Shown: in pieces, positions 31,851 to 42,490 of the stretch
Layout of the letters: every line of letters starts with the position of its first letter
Position numbering within the stretch: the stretch's first letter is position 1
Assembly: GCA_022340465.1 (NCBI GenBank)
Contig: JAJDNW010000033.1
Span: forward strand, 1-44,212
Direction: 5' to 3'
DNA: 44,212 nt
Source of the DNA: Deltaproteobacteria bacterium
GTDB taxonomy: Bacteria; Desulfobacterota; Desulfobacteria; Desulfobacterales; B30-G6
Made by a program: the position numbers and the translations under genes
Notes under the pieces: model-generated
Told to the model about the DNA's origin: nothing
Database searches by the model: none
Seen by the model: only the letters and a program-made list of their open reading frames with translations

Positions 31851-34541
31851 ATGGGAAAGATCAGAATATATGAACTTGCCCGGGACCTGAACATGACCAA
31901 CAAACAGCTTCTCGAAAAACTGGAGGAGTTGGGCATTCCCGCCAAAAGCCACATGAGCTCTTTTGAGGAATCCGAAGTGGAGGGCATCAAGGCCAAAATC
32001 CACGGAAAAAAGCAGCCTGAACTTGTGGAAAAGCGTATTCGGCCCTCGGTGATCCGCAGGCGCAAAGTCAAGAAGGTGGTCGAGGAACCGTCTGCTGCCG
32101 AACCGGAGCCCCCAAAGGAAGCCGAGGCCGAATCTCCCGAAAAAGCGGAGCCTGTAGCCGAAGATACCGCCGCTGAAGGGGAAGTCCAGGAAGCGGCCAT
32201 GGAAACCGAAGCGACCGAAGCGGCCGCTGCGACAGACGAAACCGCCGCTGCGCCCGAAAAACCGGAAGAAGAGGCGGCCGCTCCCGAAGCTGAACAAGAA
32301 ACGAAAAAAGAGGTCCAGGCGGAAGCGCCCGAGGAACCATCGGAGGAAGCGCCCACGGCACCGGGGGACGAACCCGCCGTCGAAACGCCTTCCCAACCGA
32401 AGGAACCGAAGAAAAAGGCGGCCAAGCTGCGCAAAAAAGAAACGCCGGCAAAAATCATCAAGCTGCCCACAAAACCGGTACCGCCTCCCCCGGAAAAAGC
32501 CTCCGCAGTTCCGGACGGAACGCCCCCGCCCCCTCAAAGGCCGGATAACAGGGAAACCCCGACCAGGGCCAAGAAAAAGAAGGGCCGCAAGGCTGCCGTT
32601 GCGGCCGCGACCGCGGCCGACGGTGACAAGAAATTTTTCAAAAAGAAAATCTCTTTCATGAAGAAGGAGGTCGTCGAGGGCAAAGACCTTTACTCGAGCC
32701 GCGGCAAGCGGGGGCGCAAAGGCCGCAAGGGCGGCAAGACAAAACTGGAAAAGGGCCTCCAGACACAGATCACGACCCCCAAGGCCATTAAACGAAGAAT
32801 TAAAATCGACGATACCATCGTTCTGGCGGAACTGGCCAAACGCATGGGCATCAAGGCCAACGAAATGATCGCCAAGCTCATGTCCCTGGGCGTCATGGCC
32901 ACCGTTAACCAGACCATCGACTTCGACACGGCCGTGCTCGTATCCGCAGAATTCGGTTATGAACTGGAAAAAGCCTCGTTCGAAGAGGAGATTATTCTCA
33001 AGACCGAAACCGATGATCCTGAAAATCTCGCTGAACGGCCGCCAGTTGTCACCATCATGGGGCATGTCGACCACGGCAAAACGTCCCTTCTCGATGTCAT
33101 CCGCAAAACCCGGGTGACCGAACTGGAGGCCGGCGGAATTACCCAGCACATCGGCGCATACAACGTTTCAACATCGAAGGGGCACATCGTATTTCTCGAC
33201 ACCCCCGGCCATGAAGCCTTTTCAGCCATGCGTTCCAGGGGAGCACGGGTAACCGATATCGTTATTCTCGTTGTGGCCGCCGACGACGGCGTCATGCCAC
33301 AAACCGTGGAAGCGATCAACCACTCCAAGGCCGCCGGGGTGCCCATTATTGTCGCGGTGAACAAAATCGACAAAGCCAACGCGGAACCGGAGCGCGTGCA
33401 ACGTGAATTGGCTGAAAACGGGCTGGTCCCCGAAGACTGGGGGGGTGACACCATTTTCGTCACCGTTTCCGCCAAACAAAACACCGGTATTGACACCCTG
33501 CTTGAAATGGTTCTGCTGCAGGCGGAAATGCTCGAACTGAAGGCCAATCCCGACAAGCTGGCCCGGGGCCATGTGGTTGAAGCCAAGTTGGATGCCGGAC
33601 GCGGGCCGGTGGCGACGGTACTCGTTCAAGAGGGCACGCTGCATGCCGGCGACCCGGTTGTATGCGGCATCCACCACGGCAAAGTCCGTGCGTTGCTGAA
33701 TGACAGGGGCCTCCAGGTTAAATCGGCCGGGCCATCCATTCCGGTGGAAATTATCGGTCTTTCCGGGGTGCCCCAGGCGGGAGACGAAATGATCTCGCTT
33801 GCCGACGAGAAAGACGCCAAGCAGGTCAGCCTTCACCGCATGCAGAAGCAGCGCTCCCTGGACCTTGCCAAAACCGGCCGCCTGAGTCTGGAGGGACTCT
33901 TTGAAAAGCTGCAGGAAGGTGAGGTCAAGGACCTCAACATAATTCTAAAGGCCGACGTTCACGGTTCGATTGAAGCCCTGCGGGACTCCTTGTCCAAGCT
34001 GAGCAATGAAGAGGTCAAAATCAACATCGTGCACGCGGCCACTGGAGCCATCACCGAATCGGACATCTCCCTGGCAACCGTATCCGACTCGATCATCGTG
34101 GGCTTCAACATCAGACCCACGGCAAAGATTCAGGATCTGGCCGAAGAAGAGCATGTGGATATCCGTTACCACAATGTCATTTACGATGTCATCAAGGAGA
34201 TCCAGAACGCCATCCTGGGAATGATGTCGTCGATTTTCGAAGACCGGACACTGGGGTGGGCCGAGGTTCGCGACATTTTTCACATTCCGAAGGTGGGCGC
34301 CATTGCCGGTTGCTATGTCACCGACGGCAAATTTGAGCGCGGACAGAAAGTGCGCCTGGTTAGGGAAGGCGTGGTGATATATGACGGCAAGATCGGTTCC
34401 CTGAGACGCTTCAAGGACGACGTCAAGGAAGTCCAAAGCGGCTATGAGTGCGGCATCGGTATTGAAAACTTTAACGACATCAAGCTCGGCGACACCATCG
34501 AGTGCTACTTCACCGAGGAAATCAGGCCGGAACTCGACTGA
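31851..34541 (+). CDS. infB: Translation initiation factor IF-2
   Basis: The 896-residue GTPase brings fMet-tRNA to the 30S subunit. An IF2-N domain ([20 protein letters not shown]) is followed by a long Glu/Ala/Pro linker (about 70-200) and basic segments. A second IF2-N-like helix bundle ([20 protein letters not shown]) precedes the G domain, which has GHVDHGKT (about 403), DTPGHEAF and NKID. The C-terminal domains include [24 protein letters not shown] lies before the ATG. The linker's repetitive composition makes long antisense frames that are not genes. Confidence 0.97.
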   Translation: MGKIRIYELARDLNMTNKQLLEKLEELGIPAKSHMSSFEESEVEGIKAKIHGKKQPELVEKRIRPSVIRRRKVKKVVEEPSAAEPEPPKEAEAESPEKAEPVAEDTAAEGEVQEAAMETEATEAAAATDETAAAPEKPEEEAAAPEAEQETKKEVQAEAPEEPSEEAPTAPGDEPAVETPSQPKEPKKKAAKLRKKETPAKIIKLPTKPVPPPPEKASAVPDGTPPPPQRPDNRETPTRAKKKKGRKAAVAAATAADGDKKFFKKKISFMKKEVVEGKDLYSSRGKRGRKGRKGGKTKLEKGLQTQITTPKAIKRRIKIDDTIVLAELAKRMGIKANEMIAKLMSLGVMATVNQTIDFDTAVLVSAEFGYELEKASFEEEIILKTETDDPENLAERPPVVTIMGHVDHGKTSLLDVIRKTRVTELEAGGITQHIGAYNVSTSKGHIVFLDTPGHEAFSAMRSRGARVTDIVILVVAADDGVMPQTVEAINHSKAAGVPIIVAVNKIDKANAEPERVQRELAENGLVPEDWGGDTIFVTVSAKQNTGIDTLLEMVLLQAEMLELKANPDKLARGHVVEAKLDAGRGPVATVLVQEGTLHAGDPVVCGIHHGKVRALLNDRGLQVKSAGPSIPVEIIGLSGVPQAGDEMISLADEKDAKQVSLHRMQKQRSLDLAKTGRLSLEGLFEKLQEGEVKDLNIILKADVHGSIEALRDSLSKLSNEEVKINIVHAATGAITESDISLATVSDSIIVGFNIRPTAKIQDLAEEEHVDIRYHNVIYDVIKEIQNAILGMMSSIFEDRTLGWAEVRDIFHIPKVGAIAGCYVTDGKFERGQKVRLVREGVVIYDGKIGSLRRFKDDVKEVQSGYECGIGIENFNDIKLGDTIECYFTEEIRPELD

Positions 34542-34828
34542 TGGTGATCGGCATTGGCGTCATAAAATTTCGTATTCATGACTGCCGGTCCCTGAAAGTC
34601 AAACGCAGCGTTGTCAGGGCCATCATCGGCCGCATTCGCAACCGTTTCAATGCGTCGGTCGCCGAGGTGGGCGCCAATGACATCTACGACAGGGCGGAGG
34701 TCGGATTCGCTCTAGTGGGCACCGACCGGAGGCATATCAACGCCAAGGCCGACAAGCTGCTGAATATGATCGATGATCTTGGATTGGCCGAATTCGTTGA
34801 CAGCGAACTGGAGATTATTACCTTATGA
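34541..34828 (+). CDS. DUF503 (YlxP-like) protein
   Basis: The 95-residue protein of the DUF503 family shows IGVIKFRIHDCRSLKVKRSV, RNRFNASVAEVGANDIYDRA and LGLAEFVDSELEII. The family is found between infB and rbfA in many bacteria, but its role is not settled. The ATG overlaps the infB stop by one base, and its own stop overlaps the rbfA start by four bases. A longer in-frame start inside infB is not needed. Confidence 0.92.
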   Translation: MVIGIGVIKFRIHDCRSLKVKRSVVRAIIGRIRNRFNASVAEVGANDIYDRAEVGFALVGTDRRHINAKADKLLNMIDDLGLAEFVDSELEIITL

Positions 34829-35181
34829 AACCTTTTTCCCGTTCCGACAGGGTCGGCGGGCTGATACAACGAGAGTTGTCGAATCTCTTGCAAAAAAATG
34901 TCAGCGATCCGCGCCTCGAGGGCACGATCATCACGGGCGTGAAGATGTCGCGGGACTTGAGAATTGCCAAGATATATTTCACGTCTCACGGTGGTAAGAC
35001 GCAAAGCCAGGCCACGGCGGAGGGCTTTAAAAGCGCTCTCGGATACGTAAAGCGTCACCTTGCAGACAAGCTGGGTCTGAGGTACATGCCGGCGCTGCAA
35101 TTTTACTATGACGAATCGTTCGACTATGGAGCAAATATCGACAAGCTCCTGCAAACAGCCAAGAAGCAAGCCGTAAAATAG
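34825..35181 (+). CDS. rbfA: Ribosome-binding factor A
   Basis: The 118-residue KH-type protein matures the 30S subunit. It begins KPFSRSDRVGGLIQRELSNL, continues with DPRLEGTIITGVKMSRDLRI (about 31-50) and ends in the LGLRYMPALQFYYDES motif (about 86-101). The ATG overlaps the DUF503 gene stop by four bases (ATGA). Confidence 0.96.
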   Translation: MKPFSRSDRVGGLIQRELSNLLQKNVSDPRLEGTIITGVKMSRDLRIAKIYFTSHGGKTQSQATAEGFKSALGYVKRHLADKLGLRYMPALQFYYDESFDYGANIDKLLQTAKKQAVK

Positions 35182-35182
35182 C

Positions 35183-36154
35183 ATGGACAAAATCATCACG
35201 CAGCTGAAAGAAAGCCGTAACGTACTGGTCACCAGCCATATCAATCCGGATGGCGATGCCATCGGTTCACTCGTTGCCATGGGGTTGGCCTTGAAGTCCT
35301 ACGGGATCAAGGCTGTCCTTTTCAACGAAAGCGCCATTCCGGCGGTGTACCGGTTTCTGCCGGGGGTCGCATTGATTACCCGCCGTTATCCGCAGAAATG
35401 CCGCTTTGACACGGCGGTCGTTCTGGACTGCGGCAATCTGGACCGGGTCGGCAGGGCTGCCGCCACGGTGTCCGACATTCCGGCGGTCGTCAATATTGAC
35501 CACCATGTCACCAACGACGGGTTTGGAACCCGGCAGATAATCGACCCCAACGCGTGTGCCACGGCGGAGATTGTCTACCGCCTGGTGAAAGCCATGGGAA
35601 TCGAGATCGACCAATCGATGGCGACATCGATCTATACCGGTATTATAACGGATACCGGCTCATTTCGCTTTTCCAATACAAACCATGCCGCCTTTGCCAT
35701 TTGCGACGAAATGGTTAAATTGGGTGTGCAACCGTACAAAGTGGCGCAACATGTATACGGAACCTATTCGCTGGGCAGGATCAAGTTGTTGAACCTGGCC
35801 CTTGAATCCATCGAAATCACGCGCAACGGTAATGTGTCCATGATGATGCTCACGCAACAGATGCTGAACGAAACCGGAACCCATCCGGAGGATGCGGACG
35901 GCCTCATCAATTACGCCCGGCGGATCGAGGATGTCAAAATGGCTGCCCTGATCCAGGAACGGAGCAACGGCGGCAATGGTGCCGGGGGGGAGAAACAGTT
36001 TCACGTCAGCCTGCGTTCCGATGGCTCGGTGGATGTTGCCGCCATTGCTTCCGGGTTCGGCGGCGGCGGACATCCGAACGCTGCCGGTTTCGGTATCAAG
36101 GCAACGCTTACGGACGTGAAAAATAAGATTGTTCAATTGTCTGAAACCATTTGA
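35183..36154 (+). CDS. nrnA: DHH-family NrnA-like phosphoesterase
   Basis: The 323-residue manganese enzyme of the DHH/DHHA1 type degrades very short RNAs and dephosphorylates 3'-phosphoadenosine 5'-phosphate. Metal motifs are SHINPDGDAIGS (about 18-29), the Asp in VLDCGN and NIDHHVTND. The DHHA1 end shows GFGGGGHPNAAGF (about 293-305). Removal of the sulfur-assimilation by-product PAP is part of its known role. It follows rbfA by 1 nt. It lies in its common place between rbfA and truB. Confidence 0.93.
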   Translation: MDKIITQLKESRNVLVTSHINPDGDAIGSLVAMGLALKSYGIKAVLFNESAIPAVYRFLPGVALITRRYPQKCRFDTAVVLDCGNLDRVGRAAATVSDIPAVVNIDHHVTNDGFGTRQIIDPNACATAEIVYRLVKAMGIEIDQSMATSIYTGIITDTGSFRFSNTNHAAFAICDEMVKLGVQPYKVAQHVYGTYSLGRIKLLNLALESIEITRNGNVSMMMLTQQMLNETGTHPEDADGLINYARRIEDVKMAALIQERSNGGNGAGGEKQFHVSLRSDGSVDVAAIASGFGGGGHPNAAGFGIKATLTDVKNKIVQLSETI

Positions 36155-36248
36155 CCCCCCTGAATTTGTATCCCCACTGCCGGCTGCGGCGGTGCGGACC
36201 GGGACGCGGTTGAAACAGCACGACACTCACGATTCATTTCGGAAGCTT

Positions 36249-37172
36249 ATGCCGGGAGATGGCACATACCGCGGTGATGGCATTGTCGCCATCGACAAGC
36301 CCGAAAAGATGTCTTCCGCCAGGGTAGTGGCCCGCGTAAAAAAAGCTTTGGGAGCCAGGAAGGTGGGGCACACGGGTACGCTCGATCCTTTTGCTACGGG
36401 CGTGCTGATCTGCTGCATCAACCGCGCGACCAGGCTGGCGCGTTTTTTTCTGGAGGGCAACAAGGCATACGAGGCGACCCTGCGGCTGGGCATCGAAACG
36501 GATACGCAAGACGCCACCGGTGCCGTTATTTTCGAAAGGGAAGTTGCCGATATATCGGAGGATCTTTTGGCTGACACCATCCGGCGCTTCACCGGATGGA
36601 TCGACCAGATCCCGCCGGCTTATTCGGCCTTGAAGCACAAGGGGGTTCCCCTGTACAGGCTTGCCAGGAAAGGAACGCCCGTTCAGAAACCGGCACGCAG
36701 CGTTCATGTTTCGAGGATCCGTATCCTTGAAATCGATCTGCCGTACATCCGGTTGGCGGTGCACTGCTCGGCCGGTACGTACATTCGGACACTCTGCGCC
36801 GACATGGGCGGTATGATCGGGTGCGGGGGACACCTGGCGGCGCTGAGAAGAACCCTCAGTTCAGGGTTCGCCGTCGAAGACGCTCTTTCCCTGGACACGT
36901 TCGAGACGTTGGCCCGGCAGGGTGGCGTATCCTCGTACCTGACAGGTATGGCGGACGCCCTGCAGGGCATGCCCCAGGTGGTCGCCGACGATCGCTTGAC
37001 CGGAAAAGTTGCCCATGGCATTCGCCTGCGCGGCGAGGATGTCGCCGTAGAAGATCCACTGCCCGGCGGCGGGTATCTCAAGATCGTCGATAAAATGGGC
37101 CTGCTGATGGCTGTGGTGCAACAAAAAAATGAACGTAAAAGTTATGATTATTGTTGTGTTTTTCAATCATAA
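36249..37172 (+). CDS. truB: tRNA pseudouridine synthase TruB
   Basis: The 307-residue enzyme makes pseudouridine 55 in tRNA. The N-terminus DGIVAIDKPEKMSSARVVAR is followed by the catalytic loop HTGTLDPFATGVL with its Asp (about 44-48). Further motifs are PPAYSALKHKGVPLYRLARK and CSAGTYIRTLCADMGG. A C-terminal PUA-like part ends the protein. The ATG at 36249 is chosen because the family begins near here and GGAAG lies upstream; an in-frame start at 36129 would overlap nrnA and add residues unlike the family. Confidence 0.95.
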   Translation: MPGDGTYRGDGIVAIDKPEKMSSARVVARVKKALGARKVGHTGTLDPFATGVLICCINRATRLARFFLEGNKAYEATLRLGIETDTQDATGAVIFEREVADISEDLLADTIRRFTGWIDQIPPAYSALKHKGVPLYRLARKGTPVQKPARSVHVSRIRILEIDLPYIRLAVHCSAGTYIRTLCADMGGMIGCGGHLAALRRTLSSGFAVEDALSLDTFETLARQGGVSSYLTGMADALQGMPQVVADDRLTGKVAHGIRLRGEDVAVEDPLPGGGYLKIVDKMGLLMAVVQQKNERKSYDYCCVFQS

Positions 37173-37253
37173 CATGCAAATGATAAGCACAGAAACTTTC
37201 ATACGAAAAATAAGGGAATCAGCTCAAAACAAAAACACAGGAGGCAAAAGAAA

Positions 37254-37523
37254 GTGGTTTTTACAGCAGAAGACAAAAAAGCGCTCATTGAAAAATATAA
37301 AACCCATGAGAGCGACACGGGTTCACCGGAGGTTCAGATCGGGCTTCTCACCCACAGGATTACCTACCTGACCGAACATCTGAAAATCCACAAAAAGGAT
37401 CATCACTCCCGCAGAGGGCTTCTGATGATGGTCGGACGACGTCGCAGACTGCTGAACTACGTAAAAAACAACGACGTCCAGCGCTACCGCACCATCATCA
37501 AAACCTTAGGGCTCAGGCGATAG
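37254..37523 (+). CDS. rpsO: 30S ribosomal protein S15
   Basis: The 89-residue 16S rRNA-binding protein shows [20 protein letters not shown] (about 20-39), [19 protein letters not shown] and the C-terminal [12 protein letters not shown]. The start is GTG at 37254 with AGGAGG 8-9 nt upstream. It lies between truB and pnp as in most proteobacteria. A 216-nt spacer to pnp holds no clear terminator. Confidence 0.97.
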   Translation: MVFTAEDKKALIEKYKTHESDTGSPEVQIGLLTHRITYLTEHLKIHKKDHHSRRGLLMMVGRRRRLLNYVKNNDVQRYRTIIKTLGLRR

Positions 37524-37739
37524 ACGCCTTGCACTATCATATGCGCTCGCACGGGCACCTGATCGGTGCCGCTTCGACGTATCGCTCACCATTATTGAAC
37601 CACTGATGAGCCGATCGATGACGTCACTTACCGTCGAGTGCGTTGTTAAAATAAATAATTCCGCACGATGTCCCCAAACCGGTGGGACTCGTTAGCCGAA
37701 ACGGCTGCGGAACAACCAGCGTACATTAGGAAAAATTTT

Positions 37740-39824
37740 ATGGAAATCACATTGAAAACAGATGTCGGTGGCAAGGAATTGAGCATACAGACCGGAAAGG
37801 TCGCCAAGCAGGCATCTGGTTCCGTTGTCGTAACCTACGGAGACACAACGGTATTGGTAAGTGCTGTTTCATCCCATGATGAACGGAATGTCGGTTTTCT
37901 GCCGCTATCGGTGGAATATCAGGAAAAAATTTATGCGGCCGGCCGCATTCCGGGAAACTATTTTCGCCGCGAAATCGGCAGGCCCAGCGAGAAGGAAACC
38001 CTGACCGCCCGCCTGATAGACCGGCCGATTCGCCCGCTGTTTCCCAAAAAATACAACTTCGAAACCCAGGTCATCGCAACGGTTCTCTCCATGGACCAGG
38101 AAAATGACCCGGATGTCATCTCGATGGTCGGGGCTTCGGCGGCCCTTGTCCTCTCGGACGTTCCCTTTGCCGGCCCCATTGCCAGCGTTCGCGTGGGCCG
38201 CATCGACGGTGAACTGAAAGTCAACCCGGTCATTGCCGAATGGGAAAAAGCGGACATCAACATCATCGTTTCCGGTTCCAAAACCGGGGTCGTCATGGTG
38301 GAGGGCGGCAGCGACGTCGTCAGTGAGCAAGAGATGCTCGACGCCATATTTTTCGGGCACGAGGCGCTGAAACCCATTGTCGAGATACAGGAAAAGCTGA
38401 GAGAGTCGGTCGGCAAACCCAAACGCGAATTCATGCCACCGGAAAAAGATGAAGCGCTGGTCGACAGGCTGACGGCAGACGCAGAAAGCCGTTTGCGGGA
38501 CGCCATCACCATTCCGGATAAAATGGAGCGTTACAGCGCCATCCGTCAAGTAAAGAACAGCATCTTCGAAAGCCTCGGGGAAGAATATGCCGATCGTGCA
38601 AGCGAAGTATTTGAAATCCTGGGTGATCTTCAAAAAACAATCAGCCGAAACCTCATCCTGAAGGAAGGCCGCAGAATAGACAACCGCAAGTTCGACGAAA
38701 TACGGCCGATCACCTGTGAAGTCGGCCTGCTGGCCCGCCCGCACGGCAGTGCCCTGTTCACCCGCGGCGAAACACAGGTGCTGAGTGTTCTCACCCTCGG
38801 GTCCGGTCCCGACGAACAGCGGGTCGAGACCCTCAGCGGAGAAGAGTTCCGGCCTTTCATGCTGCACTACAACTTCCCGCCGTTTTCCGTGGGCGAGGTA
38901 AAGCGCGTCGGCAGCCCCAGCCGCCGGGATATCGGGCATGGAGGCCTTTCCACACGGGCCCTGGAAAAGGTCCTGCCGGAAAAGGAAGACTTCGATTACA
39001 CCATCCGTCTGGTGTCCGAAGTGCTCGAATCCAACGGATCCTCATCCATGGGAACCGTTTGTGCCGGAACCCTGGCGCTGATGGACGGAGGGGTCCCCAT
39101 CAAGGCGCCGGTATCCGGAATCGCCATGGGGCTGGTGAAAGAGGGTGACCAGACGATCATCCTGTCGGACATCCTCGGGGATGAAGACCACACGGGCGAC
39201 ATGGATTTTAAAGTCACCGGCACCAGCGAGGGCATCACCGCCCTGCAGATGGACATCAAGATCCACGAACTTTCCAAGGAGATCATGGAGAAAGCCCTGG
39301 AACAGGCGCGCTTAGGCCGAATGCACATCCTGGGCAAAATGCTGGAAGCGCTGGACGAACCCAGAAATGCGATTTCGCCCTTTGCGCCCAAGATAATCAC
39401 CATCAAAATCAACCCCGATAAAATCAGGGAGGTGATCGGCCCGGGCGGAAAAATCATCCGTTCCATCCAGAGTGAAACCAATACCAGGATCGAGATCGAT
39501 GATGCCGGTATTGTCAAAATTGCCGCCACCTCCGCCGAAGACGGTGCGGCCGCCGAGCAGGCGGTTCTGGAAATCACACGAGAGCCCGAGGTGGGCGCAA
39601 CCTACGAGGGCAAGGTCGTAAAAACCACCGATTTCGGTGCGTTTGTCCAAATCATGCCGGGGACCGATGGTCTTGTACATATCTCCCAGCTGGCCAACCA
39701 TCGCGTCAATAAAGTCACTGATGTGGTCAAGGAAGGCGATATGCTAAAGGTGAAGGTCCTCGAGATCGGAAGAGACGGTAAAATCCGCCTCAGCCACAAA
39801 GCTGTTTCCGAAGATGAAAGCTGA
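37740..39824 (+). CDS. pnp: Polyribonucleotide nucleotidyltransferase (PNPase)
   Basis: The 694-residue phosphorolytic 3'-5' exoribonuclease has two RNase PH-like domains. The first includes [11 protein letters not shown] and [20 protein letters not shown]. The second has [20 protein letters not shown] and the active-site region [22 protein letters not shown] domain ([20 protein letters not shown]) and an S1 domain ([20 protein letters not shown]) follow. The ATG at 37740 has AGGAAAA upstream; an earlier in-frame start at 37668 adds residues unlike the family. The 3' end overlaps the peptidase gene by 11 nt. Confidence 0.97.
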   Translation: MEITLKTDVGGKELSIQTGKVAKQASGSVVVTYGDTTVLVSAVSSHDERNVGFLPLSVEYQEKIYAAGRIPGNYFRREIGRPSEKETLTARLIDRPIRPLFPKKYNFETQVIATVLSMDQENDPDVISMVGASAALVLSDVPFAGPIASVRVGRIDGELKVNPVIAEWEKADINIIVSGSKTGVVMVEGGSDVVSEQEMLDAIFFGHEALKPIVEIQEKLRESVGKPKREFMPPEKDEALVDRLTADAESRLRDAITIPDKMERYSAIRQVKNSIFESLGEEYADRASEVFEILGDLQKTISRNLILKEGRRIDNRKFDEIRPITCEVGLLARPHGSALFTRGETQVLSVLTLGSGPDEQRVETLSGEEFRPFMLHYNFPPFSVGEVKRVGSPSRRDIGHGGLSTRALEKVLPEKEDFDYTIRLVSEVLESNGSSSMGTVCAGTLALMDGGVPIKAPVSGIAMGLVKEGDQTIILSDILGDEDHTGDMDFKVTGTSEGITALQMDIKIHELSKEIMEKALEQARLGRMHILGKMLEALDEPRNAISPFAPKIITIKINPDKIREVIGPGGKIIRSIQSETNTRIEIDDAGIVKIAATSAEDGAAAEQAVLEITREPEVGATYEGKVVKTTDFGAFVQIMPGTDGLVHISQLANHRVNKVTDVVKEGDMLKVKVLEIGRDGKIRLSHKAVSEDES

Positions 39825-41097
39825 TCCTGATTTCCGCAAAACCACATTGAGCAACGGGATCAACGTCCTGAGCAAAAACATGCCTCATATCCGCTCGGTC
39901 ACCATGGGTGTCTGGGTGGATGTGGGGGCTCGCGACGAGACGCCGGACGAAAACGGCCTGTCCCATCTCATCGAACACCTTATCTTCAAAGGGACCGACA
40001 AACGCTCGGCGTTTCAGATCGCCAAGGAGTTCGATGCCATCGGCGGTCAGACCAATGCCTTCACCACCATGGAAAACACGTGCTACCATGCCAAGGTCAT
40101 CAACACGCACCTGGACACCATGGCGGAAATCCTTTCGGATATTTTTTTAAACTCCCGGTTCGACCAGGAGGATATCCGGCGCGAGCAACCGGTAATTCTT
40201 CAAGAAGTGGGGATGGTCGAAGACAGCCCCGATGAATACATTCACATCCTTTCCGGAGAAAATTTCTGGGGCGAGCATCCCCTGGGCCGGTCCATTCTCG
40301 GGAACCGCCAAAACATCCTCGCCTTTAACGCCGAAAGGCTGAAAACCTTTTTTAAAAAACTCTATCAGCCCAATCGCATTCTCATATCTGCGGCCGGCAA
40401 CCTGGAACACGATCGTTTGCTCGACCTGATCGGCCCCGCCTTCGAAAATATCGCGCCCGGAAAGGGTTTTCCGGATCGCGTTCCGCCGGAGGTAAGAGCC
40501 GGCCTCGTTCTCAAGCAACGGGACCTCGAACAGGTTCACATCTGCCTCGGAACGCGCGGCCTGCCCACGGCCGACCCCGGCCGTTATGCCTTGTCGCTGA
40601 TGAACACCATTCTAGGCGGAAACATGAGCTCGCGGCTGTTCCAGGAAATCCGGGAGCAAAGAGGGCTGGCCTACACCGTCTACTCCTTTGTATCCTCCCA
40701 TGTCGACACCGGCATGTTCGGTGCGTATGCCGCCGTCGAACCGTCCAACGCCCTGGAGACATGCAGGCTGCTTCTGGAACAGCTCTACCGCCTGAAACGC
40801 GAAAAAGTTTCGGAAAATGAGCTTACCGGAGCCAAGGAGTTCATCAAGGGAAACCTTTATCTGGCTTCGGAAAACGGTGAAAACCAGATGGTGCGGCTGG
40901 CCCAGAACGAGCTTCACTTCCGGCGCAACGTTCCGTTGAAAACGGTCATCAAACAAATCGAGGCCGTAACCGCCGATCACATTCTGGAGCTGGCGAACAC
41001 ACTCCTCGAGGATAACACCCTTTCACTAACCATGCTGGGCCAGGTTACCGACCGCAGCGCCTGTGAAGACTTGCTGAAAGACTATATGCCTTCATGA
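39814..41097 (+). CDS. M16-family (pitrilysin-like) zinc peptidase
   Basis: The 427-residue metallopeptidase has the inverted zinc motif HxxEH in [13 protein letters not shown] (about 49-61), with a downstream Glu expected around 130. The second half, including [20 protein letters not shown], forms the non-catalytic M16 lobe. The closest type is the processing-peptidase-like group encoded next to pnp and dut in many bacteria (the PqqL/YmxG type). It overlaps pnp by 11 nt and dut by 4 nt, so the three are translated from one message. Natural substrates are unknown. Confidence 0.93.
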   Translation: MKADPDFRKTTLSNGINVLSKNMPHIRSVTMGVWVDVGARDETPDENGLSHLIEHLIFKGTDKRSAFQIAKEFDAIGGQTNAFTTMENTCYHAKVINTHLDTMAEILSDIFLNSRFDQEDIRREQPVILQEVGMVEDSPDEYIHILSGENFWGEHPLGRSILGNRQNILAFNAERLKTFFKKLYQPNRILISAAGNLEHDRLLDLIGPAFENIAPGKGFPDRVPPEVRAGLVLKQRDLEQVHICLGTRGLPTADPGRYALSLMNTILGGNMSSRLFQEIREQRGLAYTVYSFVSSHVDTGMFGAYAAVEPSNALETCRLLLEQLYRLKREKVSENELTGAKEFIKGNLYLASENGENQMVRLAQNELHFRRNVPLKTVIKQIEAVTADHILELANTLLEDNTLSLTMLGQVTDRSACEDLLKDYMPS

Positions 41098-41552
41098 ACA
41101 CACCGCCCGTCATTCAAATACTCAGGTTGCGGCCGGAAAGCGATGCCGACATCCCGCTGCCCAGGTACATGACGCCCCAATCTGCAGGCATGGATGTATG
41201 TGCCGCCAATCCGGAGAATTGGGTGCTGGAGCCCGGTAACATCAAACTGGTACCCACGGGGTTCGCCATGGCCCTGGGAGACGGATTTGAAGCCCAGATG
41301 CGACCCAGAAGCGGACTGGCCATGAAGCACGGCATCACCCTTATCAATTCCCCGGGCACCATCGACGCCGACTACCGGGGAGAAGTCAAAATACCCCTGA
41401 TCAATCTCGGGGCTGCCCCCTATACGATCCGCCGCGGCGCCCGGATTGCCCAGATGGTTGTCCATCGGGTGCAGCAGATTCAGTTGCGGGTGGTCGAACA
41501 GCTGGAAGCCACCGAACGCAGCACCGGCGGATTCGGGTCAACAGGAAATTAG
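41094..41552 (+). CDS. dut: Deoxyuridine 5'-triphosphate nucleotidohydrolase
   Basis: The 152-residue trimeric dUTPase has all five motifs: SAGMDVCAA, MRPRSGLAMKHGI, the uracil pocket NSPGTIDADYRGEV, RIAQMVVHR, and the C-terminal STGGFGSTG arm. It hydrolyses dUTP to dUMP and keeps uracil out of DNA. It overlaps the peptidase gene by 4 nt (ATGA). It closes the pnp-M16-dut transcript. Confidence 0.96.
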   Translation: MNTPPVIQILRLRPESDADIPLPRYMTPQSAGMDVCAANPENWVLEPGNIKLVPTGFAMALGDGFEAQMRPRSGLAMKHGITLINSPGTIDADYRGEVKIPLINLGAAPYTIRRGARIAQMVVHRVQQIQLRVVEQLEATERSTGGFGSTGN

Positions 41553-41557
41553 GTCGC

Positions 41558-41600
41558 AGGTTACAGCTGACAGCGGGCCATGAACTATCAGCTATGACCT
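41558..41600. repeat. Imperfect inverted repeat downstream of dut
   Basis: AGGTTACAGCTGA (41558-41570) and TCAGCTATGACCT (41588-41600) match at 11 of 13 paired positions with a 17-nt loop. No T-run follows, so it is not an obvious terminator. Confidence 0.4.
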
Positions 41601-41656
41601 GTGTTTGAAACCCTTGTCTCCAACAACATGAGAGAGCCATCATCTTAAAATGTATC

Positions 41657-42454
41657 ATGAGGGAGATGCCCAAAATTAACAACAGATTATCCATCTGCAT
41701 GCTGGCCAGCGGCAGCAAGGGCAATGCCATATACATCTCCGACGGCGCCACCTCCCTCCTGGTGGATGCGGGCCTTTCCGGCGTCGAAATCGAGCGCAGG
41801 CTTCGATCCCACGGGCTGGACCCACGCGATATCGATGCCCTGATCATTTCACACGAGCACGCCGATCATACCCGGGGGGCCGGTATTCTTTCACGGCGTT
41901 TTCATCTGCCCGTTTATATATCGGAAAAAACAAAAAGGGGCGCCGCGGCAACGATTGGGAAAATAGACGATATCCGCCCCTTCCGGTGTGGGCAACCCTT
42001 CTGCGTCAACACCCTCGACGTATATCCCTTCTCCATTGCTCACGACGCCGAGGACCCGGCGGGATTCACCATTGAACGGAACGGACGCAAAATCGGCATT
42101 GCCACGGATCTCGGCATTGCCACCAACATGGTGAAACAACATCTCAAAGGTTGCGATCTGCTGATTCTGGAGGCCAACCACGACCCTGAAATGCTGATGA
42201 GCGGGCCTTACCCCTGGCCGCTGAAACAGCGCATCAAGAGCCGCACCGGCCACCTCTCCAACCAGGCGTCCGGAGAATTGCTTTATGAATTGAAACACGA
42301 TAGTCTGCAGCACGTGATCCTGGCGCACCTGAGTGAAACCAACAACACACCGGACAAAGTGCTGCGGGAAGTCGGCCCTGCGCTCAAAGGCTGCAACGCC
42401 CGCCTGCACGTGGCCGTACAGGACTTTTGCGGAGAGCTTCTGTCCCTGGAATAG
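41657..42454 (+). CDS. YycJ/VicX-like metallo-beta-lactamase-fold hydrolase
   Basis: The 265-residue MBL-fold protein begins with CMLASGSKGNAIYISDGATS and has the complete metal motif IISHEHADHTRGA (about 64-76). Further MBL residues lie in GIATDLGIATN, LEANHDPEML and ILAHLSETNN. This matches the YycJ group, proposed to be a 5'-acting nuclease; the function is not established. Start choice is between ATG 41657 and ATG 41666, and neither is well spaced from a Shine-Dalgarno. It is separate from dut by 104 nt and precedes the S1-repeat gene by 36 nt. Confidence 0.87.
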   Translation: MREMPKINNRLSICMLASGSKGNAIYISDGATSLLVDAGLSGVEIERRLRSHGLDPRDIDALIISHEHADHTRGAGILSRRFHLPVYISEKTKRGAAATIGKIDDIRPFRCGQPFCVNTLDVYPFSIAHDAEDPAGFTIERNGRKIGIATDLGIATNMVKQHLKGCDLLILEANHDPEMLMSGPYPWPLKQRIKSRTGHLSNQASGELLYELKHDSLQHVILAHLSETNNTPDKVLREVGPALKGCNARLHVAVQDFCGELLSLE

Positions 42455-42490
42455 GGGTCAACGACATCCATATGTGAAGGAGTACAATCA

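Noticed and set aside
31821-33149. A 442-codon minus-strand frame rich in Gly, Phe and Arg
   Set aside because: It is the antisense of the repetitive Glu/Ala/Pro linker of infB and has no recognisable domain.
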